From Acanthaster planci (taxonomy: Eukaryota > Echinodermata > Asteroidea > Valvatida > Acanthasteridae), in the NCBI RefSeq assembly GCF_001949145.1, contig NW_019091486.1, forward strand, positions 340,999-358,803: a DNA stretch of 17,805 nucleotides, given 5' to 3'. The notes beneath the pieces are model-generated. The model did not search any database. It was given only the letters and a program-made list of their open reading frames with translations, and was not told the DNA's origin. Shown piece by piece: positions 11,101 through 17,805 of the stretch. The number at the start of each line of letters is the position of its first letter. Within the stretch, counting starts at the first letter, position 1. Position numbers and translations under genes: made by a program.

Positions 11101-14100
11101 GACAAAAAACGCTCCAAAAATTGAAAAACTGGCATTTTGTATCAAAAACTATTTGACCAGTATTTATAATTAACAAAGGAATAACTATATTTTGGGCTCA
11201 TCTGCCTGATTCCTGTACCTTTGCAAGTTCCGTTCACGATGTCGTCCCTGACGTAGCCGTCCATGCATGTGCAGTTGTAGCTTCCGATCGTGTTTACGCA
11301 GTTCTCCATCTCGGTGCAATCGTGAATCATTTCGCCACATCCCCCACCTGGAAAAACAACAGCCATATTGAAACAATCTCTAGAAACGTCAGTTGCTTTT
11401 TAATACTGAATTGCGCACTGATCTCGGAATTTCCTCCAGGTGCACGCCGAAAAGCCACTTTATGTACTTGTCGTCACATATTTGATAGTGTCCTTGCCAA
11501 AAAATTTATCTTCCGCGTGTACAAAAGACACATTTTGCAATTTTACTACAGGGAGAGTTTTTCTATACACCGCCCGATTGAGATGCATTAGTCTCGTACT
11601 GCCCAATTCAACCAAAATGAAAGCCGTGAGATATATTTTCCGACTAGAATGAACTGCTGTGGTCTCTAAAGAGTGATGTTTAAATCTTAGGCTGAGAATA
11701 ATTAAGTTGGTGCAGCCATCAGAGTTAGATCAAATGCCTAGCGATGTCTTCATGAAACTCTCCTTTTTACATTTGCCAAGTTTGCTTCTTACTATTTTAA
11801 AGTAATTATTTTGAGGATCTGTAACGCAGACACTTCAGCCAACTTCACTAATGACAAAAACATCACATGCCTGATATAGACTGATTCCTGCCGATCAGTT
11901 CTTATTACACATGTAGCTGTATTCAATCTGATGGCTCAGGTTAATTAATGCCCAACTCTATGGTTACCTTTGCACGGTTTGTTGTCGCTGTTTAGAAAGA
12001 ATCCTGTGAAGCAGGTGCACACGTTTTCAGAGCACACCTTTATGCCAGTGCATCCTCCGGTACAATTGCCTGTCGGTAAAACACGATTCGAAAAACGTTT
12101 AATGAGCAATTATCACTAGAACGTTATTTGCTGCCGGAATATGCGAGCGGCACCTGTTTTGACATAGTACAGTGTAAAACATTGCACAGGATTGTACATG
12201 GACAGCAAACTAAAAGACACCAGCGACGTAGGCTGAAAAAAGGAACGCGATTACTCAACGCGGGATGAATGAGCTTCAAACGCTCATTCTTAATGGCCAG
12301 CACTTGCTCATTAACATTGATGATCACAGTCCAAGGCAGAAGCTATAATCTTCGCCAGAGAGTTCCTCTATTTTCTCATTTTTCTGGTGAGCTCTCAATT
12401 TTGATTGTTCTAAACAATTTTGATGGAAAGGTTGCGTGAAGAAAACGATACCTTATTTTCGAGTGATTAGTTCGACACTGGTCAATGTTTTTAGTGGTAC
12501 ACTTCTTCCAAAGTACTATGCATTCAATGCATGGCTTGTGTTTTACTCAATCCCATGATGCACGGCGATTGTCATGCCTTATCGTCTGGTTCCTGTTTAC
12601 CTTCACACACGATAGCCTCCCCTTGGTGACACTCGCACAGGATGGTGCCGTTACTTGTCTTACAGACTTGGGCCTCCCCCTCCGGACAGTTCATGTAGTC
12701 AGTCGAGCACTCGTCGATATCTAAAGAGAAACAGTTCGACGAAGCATAAAATGCATCTTGGAAAAGGCGGGATTTCTTTCCCTAACATGAGCACTTTTAC
12801 ATCACGCCCAACCTACTTGAGCCAAAGCCTAGAATGGCAGTAAACGGAAGTCACCAGGGGCAACATGGTTTGATTGGACATGGGCTGTTAAAATGAGCCC
12901 AGCTTTTGGTCATGTTACCATCACAAAGAGCACGTAATTATTTGCCTTCATTAACTTTATTACGAGTGTGGACTGCAAGTGCTTTTTTATGTAGCAGAGA
13001 GGCCAATTTCGTTGGTACTGAATGACTGGCGGTGAGAAAATATTTTTCTAATTCACAACAGAATTGCATTACTTTCCAAAAAAGGTTACCAGCCACAAAT
13101 AAGTGCATTGTTCTAAAACTGTCGGTCGGGCTGATCCTTTCCCGGTCATTTGGTGTCATTTTGACAACAGAGAAATTTTTCTTTTGTCCAGAAATGGGCT
13201 ATACACCACACAGGACCAAGAGTTCGTGTTTATTCAGCTATGCATTTATGATGATGTATGCACGCGTGGTTGACACGTCAGCTGACTTCAGCTACCGAGT
13301 TCCATGTGCTCCAACTACCCACAGACGCTCATTCACTCGGGTGGAATCTCACCGTCGCATATCTGAGTATCGTTGTTTAGGATGTATCCCTCCTTGCAAG
13401 GACATTCGTAGCCTCCCACAGTGTTCCTGCAGATTTCCATGTCTGTGCAGTTATGTTTCTTCAGTTCTGAGAAGAGAAACACAAAGCAAATGGGCACAGG
13501 ATCTGGAGGGGGAACTTAGGCCCTCCCAAAACCTCAAAACAAAATAGTCAAAACGACGAAAGATTGACGAACTAACAAGTAATGTGTGTGTCTTTTATGA
13601 TGCACATTTAATAGACATAAATGATAGACAAATGTCTATACTCGAACCGTTAGGGGAATTCTTGTCGGCTTGTGCTTGACCCTTTCCGTATAGCGATGAC
13701 ACAAAAAGCCATCTTGTTCCACACGAATGTGAATCTTGACCCTTGATCTCACGATGGTTTTAGTCTTTCTTTTAAGCAGAATGAGTTTCCACCTTTAGTT
13801 AGCCCGGACTGAGATTATTCTTCGACTTTGATCCGCTCGGTTTCTCTTATAACGTCGGTAGAGCGTGAAATGTCCAACAAGAAAGTTCTCAAAACAAACT
13901 CACCCTCACAGAACTCGTTGTCGATGACGAGGTCATAGCCGGAGACCGAGACGCAAATAAAATACTCGCTCACATTCTCACAGCGTCTTATCACCGACGG
14001 GTTGTCGTAACTGCTTGTGCCTTAGGATCCATGGGAAGAAAAATGCTTGGAGTTACTGACGCAACCAAGAAGCAGTGTTACCGGTCTAATTATATTATTC

Positions 14101-16730
14101 TTATTAGTTATCTCAATGTAAGTTGGTCTATAGATGAAAAGTTATTGCTTTAGGTGTAATAGATCCCGAAACGATAATACTGGTTTCGTACAGAAATTTA
14201 ATGTCAATTTTAGGGTGGGGGGACAGCTCCCCTGAATAAGCAATAAGGGGTAATTCAAAGAGAGTTGTTCAAATCACTAATTGAATGCGTTTTCCTCGGT
14301 TATTTTCACGCGACTTTCACATTGCCACGCTTCCTGGTGAAAACACTGAAGCCCCTAAACAGTTGTTGCGATATGTAAAGGCTTTCAAACAATGAACAGT
14401 TGTCACCTCCGCTGTAGCCAATATCACTGGCCAGTACAGTTCCTGCTAGTATCTGAGAGGGATATCAGGTGAAACACGTCACACAGATGCTGCGTTTGTT
14501 TTCCTTTTGTACTTGCCCTGTTTGTCTTGCTGTTTTGAATATGCAAATGTAAGAGTGCCGACGTGTATGGATGGGTGTTTTAGCGGCCACAATTATAAAA
14601 CAGGAACATTTTCTTGATCTCGAGGAAAAATTAATGTATTCCCCTCTTTGAATAACCTCTTTCTAGAAATCTAATTACAGTAGGCCAGCGTAAAATATTA
14701 CTTCTCAGGTCATAATCGATCTCCGTTAGGGCGTGTCCATCTCGATTAATGCAGGCGCACGTTAGGGTCAGCGATGTCCTCTGACAGACCTGCAATTCGG
14801 TGCAATTGTAATCTTGCCTCGAGCACCAGTCATCACCTGAACAACCAAAGGACACGCAAAACATACCCGCTTAGGTGAAAAAGGGGTTTTATTTTAGGAC
14901 AAAATATCTTCTTTAGAGGCCAGAAACTCACGTTTATCAAGGTTAAAATGGTGTCACACATAGCCAATGTTACAGATATTTAATACTACATTTGGTGCTG
15001 GCTCGGCATTGTTTGTTTTCTTTTATTTCTTCACAACTTTGACGGCTTGCCAAAGTCTTTTCCCACGACCACTGCAGGTGTGGTTCAGGTCACGTAGTCA
15101 GCGAAAGCACGTTATTTCTTATTAAAAAAATGGGACCTAAAAATGCGCAACTAAAATCCAGTGCAAAACTGAGGGCAGTACAATTATTAAGGACGGCACG
15201 AGAGTCTCACTGAACGTTGTACCTCCTTCGCATCCGCTGACGTCTATCAACTGACCGTCGACGTAAGAGCAGTTCATATTTTGACTTCCGCTTTCACAGA
15301 TTTTGATCACATCACAGTTCATGGGCGGAGCGCACTCGTCAACATCTGCCAAGAAAAAAAAGCAGCATCGGGTTTCTTATTTTGGCAGAGGTAAACAATA
15401 GAACAATTTTCACAAATTCTGTCATTTACATGTCAGGTAAAAATGTCTCCTATAAGTTTGTTGAAGAAAAACTACCCAGATTTGTAAATAAATAAATAAA
15501 TAATACAAAATTGAAACAAAAAGAAAAATTGCAAGTAGACTCTTTAACAGCAGATTTTCCATTTTTGGCGGAATGAAGTAAATGAAATAATATCATTTGA
15601 AGGATAGCTTATGAAACCATTTGTTACTCGATCACGTATAACTGCGGAATATTACACAAGAGTGCAACTAATTAAATGTGATGGTAGTTCCGGTCTCTTC
15701 GACCCCAGTAGATATCCTATCAGTGGCGTAACTAGGGCTAAATGTCCGGTGGGGCATATGGGGTACACACCAATTTTCCAAGGGAGGCAAGACAAGAAAA
15801 TAAGCTGTAACTGCATAGCTATAGGCCTAAGCTCAACGGATATTTCAAATGGGGCGCACGAAGGGGGGGGGCAAAAGAATCCGCTGAGGGCATGTGCCCC
15901 GCGTGCCCCACTCCAGCCATCCTACATGTCCTTTAAAAATATGGGTCCAGAAGTTTATGGTTATTTAAACACAAAGTTAAGAACACTTCAGTTATATGGT
16001 TACCAATGCATGTCTTGCCATCCATTCCAAGCTCGTAGCCTGCATTACACGAACAGTAGAATGTGCCCACGGCGTTGATACAGATCTGATCACAGTCATC
16101 GAGAAGATTAAGCTCGTCACATTCGTCTATGTCTGATCAATGCAAACAGTGAAGAGAAATGTCAAAGACGTTTCAGCGTAAGCATGCATGACGCGAGACC
16201 GCTACACCGCTGGGACTCCTCGCTAGGGCAAAAGCACCTGGTAGCTTTTGTCGAAAAACATGCGGGAACTTTTCGTGGTGAATTGCTTGGTAACCATTGA
16301 GCATTTCCAATTAGCGCATGATCATTTGGAAAACAACAACTTCAACCACTTCTAAAGACAAAGCCATTTTTTGCATCCGTACCGCTGTTCATCCGGTCGC
16401 CAATCGGTACGGGTTACGTCAAATTCTTTTGGTACAATTCATTTACCACTTTACCACTTAGATATCAAATCTGAAGTAAACCCAATCTACCACGAGGTCA
16501 GTACAATAAAACGATGGATGTCTTTTGGGGTTTCGGTTTGGCTAATTCCCAACAATTCTTATGTTTGTTTAATTCTTTAGTTCAGTGTAAACTTTAATGA
16601 TACCATTTACCTCGACAGTCATGCGGAGGAGACGATTGGTATCCCATTTCGCAGTCGCACCGGAAGGATCCGTGTACATTTGTGCAGATCTGCTCGCATT
16701 GGATATCCATCCTAAGGCATTCGTCGTCAT
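7667..16730 (-). CDS. EGF-repeat single-pass receptor-like gene, 13 exons, 5' incomplete
   Basis: This is the gene-level entry; the exons are listed separately. Thirteen minus-strand segments with GT donors and AG acceptors join without a stop into 612 residues plus TGA. Exon lengths from 5' to 3' are 120, 129, 123, 135, 117, 114, 120, 102, 129, 141, 44, 88 and 479 nt. The order is ten EGF-like modules, a short stalk, one hydrophobic helix and a tyrosine-rich tail. The phase 1-1 module exons are the usual architecture of shuffled extracellular EGF modules. By family knowledge it should be a type I membrane protein of the cell surface, with calcium-binding EGF modules giving a rod-like ectodomain. 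The ligand and the exact family are not recognisable. The start codon and signal peptide are not seen, so the gene probably continues past the right edge. The multiplicity of in-phase joins makes the model strong, although individual borders may shift. Confidence 0.85.
8462..8576 (+). repeat. dispersed repeat, copy in the last intron
   Basis: The segment shares with 17213-17309, in the same orientation, GAATCTG, CTAGATCAAGGTCTGCATTC against CTAGGTCTAGGTCTTCACTC, the word CCATTGGAA, and TTTGGACACGGC near the end. The middle has diverged in length. It lies inside the intron between the transmembrane exon and the tail exon. The shared blocks in the same order indicate a common dispersed element rather than chance. 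Confidence 0.6.
8885..8972 (-). CDS. exon: transmembrane helix
   Basis: The exon is 88 nt, phase 0 to 1. The acceptor is tatattgaag, with a modest tract, and the donor ACGG|gtaaga is strong. The first eight residues, VDMTMSMN, finish the stalk. The membrane span (about 8886-8948) includes WWLFPLGMICGFVVIAL, roughly 21 apolar residues with tryptophans at the outer border. Basic residues appear only in the next exon, which matches the positive-inside rule and an Nout-Cin orientation. The join to the tail exon forms an alanine codon. Confidence 0.78.
9594..9637 (-). CDS. exon: short extracellular stalk, phase 1 to 0
   Basis: This 44-nt exon is inferred because it bridges the phase gap between the last EGF exon (ending in phase 1) and the transmembrane exon (starting in phase 0). 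The acceptor cttccctcactttgcattttt plus ag has a strong pyrimidine tract. The donor CCG|gtacat is only fair. It adds AYMALSQEDALDQP, a polar, acidic stalk without cysteine. No other segment in the 1.5 kb between the last EGF exon and the membrane exon fits both phases so well. Alternatives are a skipped exon or a different acceptor for the membrane exon. Confidence 0.6.
10528..10668 (-). CDS. exon: membrane-proximal calcium-binding EGF-like module
   Basis: The acceptor is aaactctag and the donor is CATG|gtgagt, which is near-perfect; phase 1-1, 47 residues. It opens DVDEC, has six cysteines, and shows CMNEVGNYSCSC (hydroxylation consensus; NYS is a potential N-glycosylation site) and the classic EGYSLSGDGYTC ending. 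After C6 it adds FMRMGLH, which begins the stalk. This is the last EGF module before the membrane. Few hydrophobic residues follow it, so it sits about 30 residues from the helix in the joined protein. Confidence 0.9.
11219..11347 (-). CDS. exon: EGF-like module, six cysteines
   Basis: The acceptor is gttgtttttccag, with a strong tract; the donor is AAAG|gtacag; phase 1-1, 43 residues. The cysteines follow C-x6-C-x5-C-x8-C-x-C-x12-C. CVNTIGSYNCTC matches the hydroxylation consensus, followed by the turn MDGYVRDD. The opening GGGCGEM lacks the acidic DxDEC start, so calcium binding is less sure. NCT and NGT are potential N-glycosylation sites. It joins the membrane-proximal module as CKDVDEC. 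Confidence 0.88.
11968..12069 (-). CDS. exon: compact EGF-like module (34 residues)
   Basis: The acceptor is ttaccgacag and the donor is AAAG|gtaacc; phase 1-1. The six cysteines are tightly spaced: C-x3-C-x5-C-x4-C-x-C-x12-C (GNCTGGCTGIKVCSENVC, then TCFTGFFLNSDNKPC). It lacks the DxDEC calcium-binding opening and resembles the short EGF form found in laminin- or tenascin-like arrays rather than the calcium-binding form of its neighbours. NCT is a potential N-glycosylation site. The pyrimidine tract of the acceptor is weak, but both joins keep frame and the cysteine pattern is complete. Confidence 0.82.
12601..12720 (-). CDS. exon: EGF-like module, six cysteines
   Basis: The acceptor is atatctttag-like (ctctttag) and the donor is GAAG|gtaaac; phase 1-1, 40 residues. 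It opens DIDEC and has six cysteines, in the order DEC, NC, VC, LC, EC, VC. The C5-C6 loop (ECHQGEAIVC) is short and lacks the glycine-aromatic turn, so it is a divergent calcium-binding EGF module. NGT between C3 and C4 is a potential N-glycosylation site. It follows a 632-bp intron. Confidence 0.85.
13353..13466 (-). CDS. exon: EGF-like module with C1 missing
   Basis: The acceptor gtttctcttctcag is excellent and the donor is GACG|gtgaga; phase 1-1, 38 residues. C2 to C6 are present, with CRNTVGGYECPC matching the hydroxylation consensus and the usual KEGYILNNDTQIC ending. C1 is not in this exon: the start reads ELKKHNC. The final cysteine of the preceding exon lies seven residues before C2, so it may serve as C1 across the splice junction. 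NCT and NDT are potential N-glycosylation sites. The exon end joins the next as DDIDEC, a normal calcium-binding opening. Confidence 0.85.
13904..14020 (-). CDS. exon: degenerate EGF-like module with three cysteines
   Basis: The acceptor gatcctaag follows the pyrimidine run tttttcttccc, and the donor is GAGG|gtgagt, which is strong; phase 1-1, 39 residues. The stretch CENVSEYFICVSVSGYDL has the C3-to-C4 spacing and the GY turn of an EGF module, but C5 is serine, and C1 and C2 are absent; a final FCE would be C6. NVS is a potential N-glycosylation site. The coding status rests on the splice sites, the open frame and the clean joins on both sides, because the module alone would hardly be recognised. 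The last cysteine could instead act as C1 for the next module. Confidence 0.72.
14702..14836 (-). CDS. exon: EGF-like module lacking C6
   Basis: The acceptor is ggttgttcag. The donor GAGAA|gtaata is weaker but gives the required phase 1. The exon encodes 45 residues. The cysteine pattern C-SRQDYN-C-TELQV-C-x8-C-A-C matches C1 to C5, but no C6 follows in the 19 residues before the donor. NCT is a potential N-glycosylation site. The frame stays open beyond the donor into the intron, so a later donor is possible; the chosen one joins in frame to the next exon through a serine codon. The missing C6 is either genuine divergence or a sign that the true border differs. Confidence 0.75.
15223..15345 (-). 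CDS. exon: EGF-like module lacking C5
   Basis: The acceptor is a strong pyrimidine tract ending ttggcag; the donor is GGAG|gtacaa; phase 1-1, 41 residues. It opens DVDEC, the calcium-binding form, and keeps C1 to C4 and C6. At the C4-x-C5 position, however, it reads CSY, so C5 is tyrosine. The glycine-aromatic turn after C5 is also lost. The hydroxylation consensus is absent because the residue after C3 is in the stretch CESGSQNMNC. NCS is a potential N-glycosylation site. The module leaves five cysteines, so at least one is unpaired or pairs outside the module. Confidence 0.82.
15485..15503 (+). repeat. (TAAA)n microsatellite
   Basis: Four TAAA units plus a partial one lie in the intron between two EGF exons. 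Confidence 0.9.
15721..15930. mobile_element. DNA-transposon-like fragment
   Basis: The fragment starts with CAGTGGCGTAACTAGGG, a form common at the ends of invertebrate DNA transposons, and continues with G-rich and C-rich blocks (GGGGCGCACGAAGGGGGGGG, then GTGCCCCGCGTGCCCC). No matching inverted end is visible on the right, so the copy is probably truncated or diverged. The open plus-strand frame across it has no domain features. The right limit is approximate. Confidence 0.4.
16004..16132 (-). CDS. exon: calcium-binding EGF-like module
   Basis: The acceptor is ttgatcag and the donor is ATTG|gtaacc; the exon is phase 1-1 and encodes 43 residues. It opens with DIDEC and carries six cysteines, with CINAVGTFYCSC matching the hydroxylation consensus and a typical NAGYELGMDGKTC ending. 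This is a textbook calcium-binding EGF module, and the most canonical one in the array together with the 16611-16730 and 10528-10668 modules. The separation from the preceding exon is a 478-bp intron. Confidence 0.9.
16611..16730 (-). CDS. exon: calcium-binding EGF-like module (first seen)
   Basis: The acceptor is tttcaag and the donor is CGAG|gtaaat; the exon is phase 1 on both sides and encodes 40 residues. It begins DDDEC, matching the calcium-binding EGF opening, and has all six cysteines (C-x6-C-x3-C-x8-C-x-C). The segment CTNVHGSFRCDC fits the Asp/Asn beta-hydroxylation consensus, which marks calcium-binding EGF modules. Its 3' phase joins cleanly to the next module as DIDEC. It is the most 5' exon assigned with confidence; whatever precedes it in the transcript is uncertain. 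Confidence 0.88.
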
Positions 16731-17212
16731 CTTGAAATGATACGAGGAAAATACAAATCTATTTCTTGATTGACTGGTAAAAGGTTAATGTATATGTCGT
16801 CAGTTGGCAGTTTAGTTAAATCATCCGTCTTTACAGGGTAATTGCATAATTACTTTGGATTTTTTTTTTATTCGTCAGTCATTCTATTTGTCGATTCGTC
16901 AACGGCTTTCCAATCACTCTGCTCTGTAAACAAAATCAACAATTGCGTACGACCCAAAGAACCATCACAATCATTACAATAGAAAGACAAACTGAGAGTT
17001 GCATTGCCTTTGCTAAAGCTAATTAGTCTCATTGTTTTAGCATTATGGCTGACACAATAGGAGGGTGCAATTTGGTTTGGGTAAATCTTTTGTGTTTCCT
17101 CCACGTCAAGTACCATGACTTCAAACTAATGCCCTCCCATTACGTCTGCCATATTTCGAAAAGTGCTACTGGGTCAGACAGTTCTTCCTTTCATTATTTC
17201 ATTTGGCTGCCC

Positions 17213-17309
17213 CCGAATCTGCTAGGTCTAGGTCTTCACTCCATTGGAAATACGCATAGGCAATAGACCCATTTGTAGCTCTGCAAGGCCATTTTGGACA
17301 CGGCATTGG
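17213..17309 (+). repeat. dispersed repeat, copy upstream of the first EGF exon
   Basis: This is the second copy of the element also found at 8462-8576. The order of shared words is the same: GAATCTG, CTAGGTCTAGG, CCATTGGAAATAC and ATTTTGGACACGGC. This copy is slightly shorter in the middle. No coding frame is visible, so it is probably a SINE or MITE-like element. Confidence 0.6.
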
Positions 17310-17527
17310 TCTAATGTTAGATACTGATTGTCACAACCAACAGGCAGAATAACAGGACAGTTTCTAAGATGTCAAGAGTAGACATCAAAGATGAAAACAT
17401 CGAGAAATAGTTACAAATATCGCTGAATGAAGAAATTATGTAATAGGCCCTACAATGTAAAGAGTTCGAGTACAAACATGCCACATGAGTCCTTTTCAAA
17501 GTAAATGTACCACAGGAGCTCTCTTAC

Positions 17528-17572
17528 CACCGCAAGACTGCAAAACTAAGCTTGGTAAAGACTGAGGGTGAA
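17528..17572 (-). CDS. candidate upstream exon, 45 nt, phase 1-1
   Basis: A very good donor (GGTG|gtaagag) lies about 0.8 kb upstream of the first confident EGF exon. The preceding acceptor tttcacacag gives a 45-nt, phase 1-1 open segment reading HPQSLPSLVLQSCG, which would join the first EGF exon in frame. It is not a recognisable EGF piece, since it has one cysteine only. It could be a linker, part of a more 5' domain, or a chance donor. The frame is closed by a stop about 20 bases upstream of the acceptor, as expected for an exon but also for random sequence. Confidence 0.22.
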
Positions 17573-17805
17573 CTGTGTGAAAGGTACTATATATTTAATA
17601 ACAACACATTCCAATTGTTGAAAATACGTGTATATCGATGACCTGATCCTATAGCAGAAAATCGTTCTTATTTGTGTAACAGCCAGCTTCAGGAGAATCT
17701 TGATCAATTAATAAGCCTTTTCTAAATCCAATCAAGTGTCACCTGACCCCTCTGCACTTCACATCAATGAATATCCCCTCCAGTATGTTGATGAGGCCAA
17801 AATGC

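Larger units (their letters stand above)
16731..17805. other. upstream intron or 5' flank of the receptor gene
   Basis: No further EGF-type exon with proper splice sites is found here. It contains the dispersed repeat copy at 17213-17309 and the doubtful exon at 17528-17572. Because the first confident exon begins in phase 1 within a split codon, at least one more 5' exon must exist here or beyond the edge. Confidence 0.55.

Noticed and set aside
13032-13547. Long plus-strand frame of 171 codons
   Set aside because: It overlaps the well-supported minus-strand EGF exon at 13353-13466 and has no domain of its own; its open length there is a shadow of the coding exon.
15611-16078. Plus-strand frame of 155 codons
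   Set aside because: It spans the transposon-like fragment and the antisense of an EGF exon, with no recognisable domain.
16868-17116. Minus-strand frame with FYCNDCDG
   Set aside because: It has too few cysteines for an EGF module and no suitable splice borders; composition is like random AT-rich sequence.
17743-17805. Minus-strand stretch reading INILEGIFIDVKCRGVR next to a possible gtgaca donor
   Set aside because: The donor is weak and would leave phase 2, which does not fit the downstream exons; it is cut by the window edge and no family is recognised.

Overview
The window looks like nuclear DNA of a metazoan. It has no bacterial-style gene packing. The only strong coding signal is a chain of short minus-strand segments, each bounded by AG acceptors and GT donors, separated by introns of about 390-890 bp. 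The EGF-like exons, the single-pass receptor layout and the repeat style would fit a marine invertebrate, perhaps a deuterostome (echinoderm, hemichordate or amphioxus type). That placement is inference; no tRNA, rRNA or other taxonomic marker is present.

The right part (7667-16730, minus strand) holds the 3' portion of one receptor-like gene. I assembled 13 exons by hand. Ten encode EGF-like modules, each beginning and ending in phase 1. They are followed by a 44-nt stalk exon (phase 1 to 0), a transmembrane exon (phase 0 to 1) and a last exon encoding a 159-residue cytoplasmic tail with stop. The pieces total 1841 nt and join into one open frame of 612 residues plus stop, starting inside a split codon. 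The true 5' end and any signal peptide lie beyond the right edge or were not recognised. The predicted topology is an extracellular EGF array, a short stalk, one membrane helix, then an arginine-rich juxtamembrane segment and a tail with seven tyrosines in SH2-ligand-like contexts (YLDM, YDN, YEVP). This suggests a phosphotyrosine-signalling adhesion or scavenger-type receptor, although no kinase or other enzymatic domain is visible. Four consecutive EGF modules (13353-15345) lack one or more canonical cysteines, while the flanking modules are canonical.

The left part (1-7666) is mostly non-coding to my reading. It holds a perfect 28-bp palindrome at the left edge and a minus-strand core-promoter-like array (CRE-like site, TATA box, Inr-like site, then a GTAAGT donor) at 1302-1479 that may start a second gene running off the left side. 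It also holds a CpG-rich patch near 2411-2650 and a roughly 164-bp fold-back element with inverted ends at 5033-5196. Introns and flanks of the receptor gene carry a dispersed repeat pair (8462-8576 and 17213-17309), a transposon-like fragment (about 15721-15930) and a small TAAA microsatellite.

All exon borders are predictions from splice consensus, phase and cysteine spacing; none is backed by transcript evidence here.
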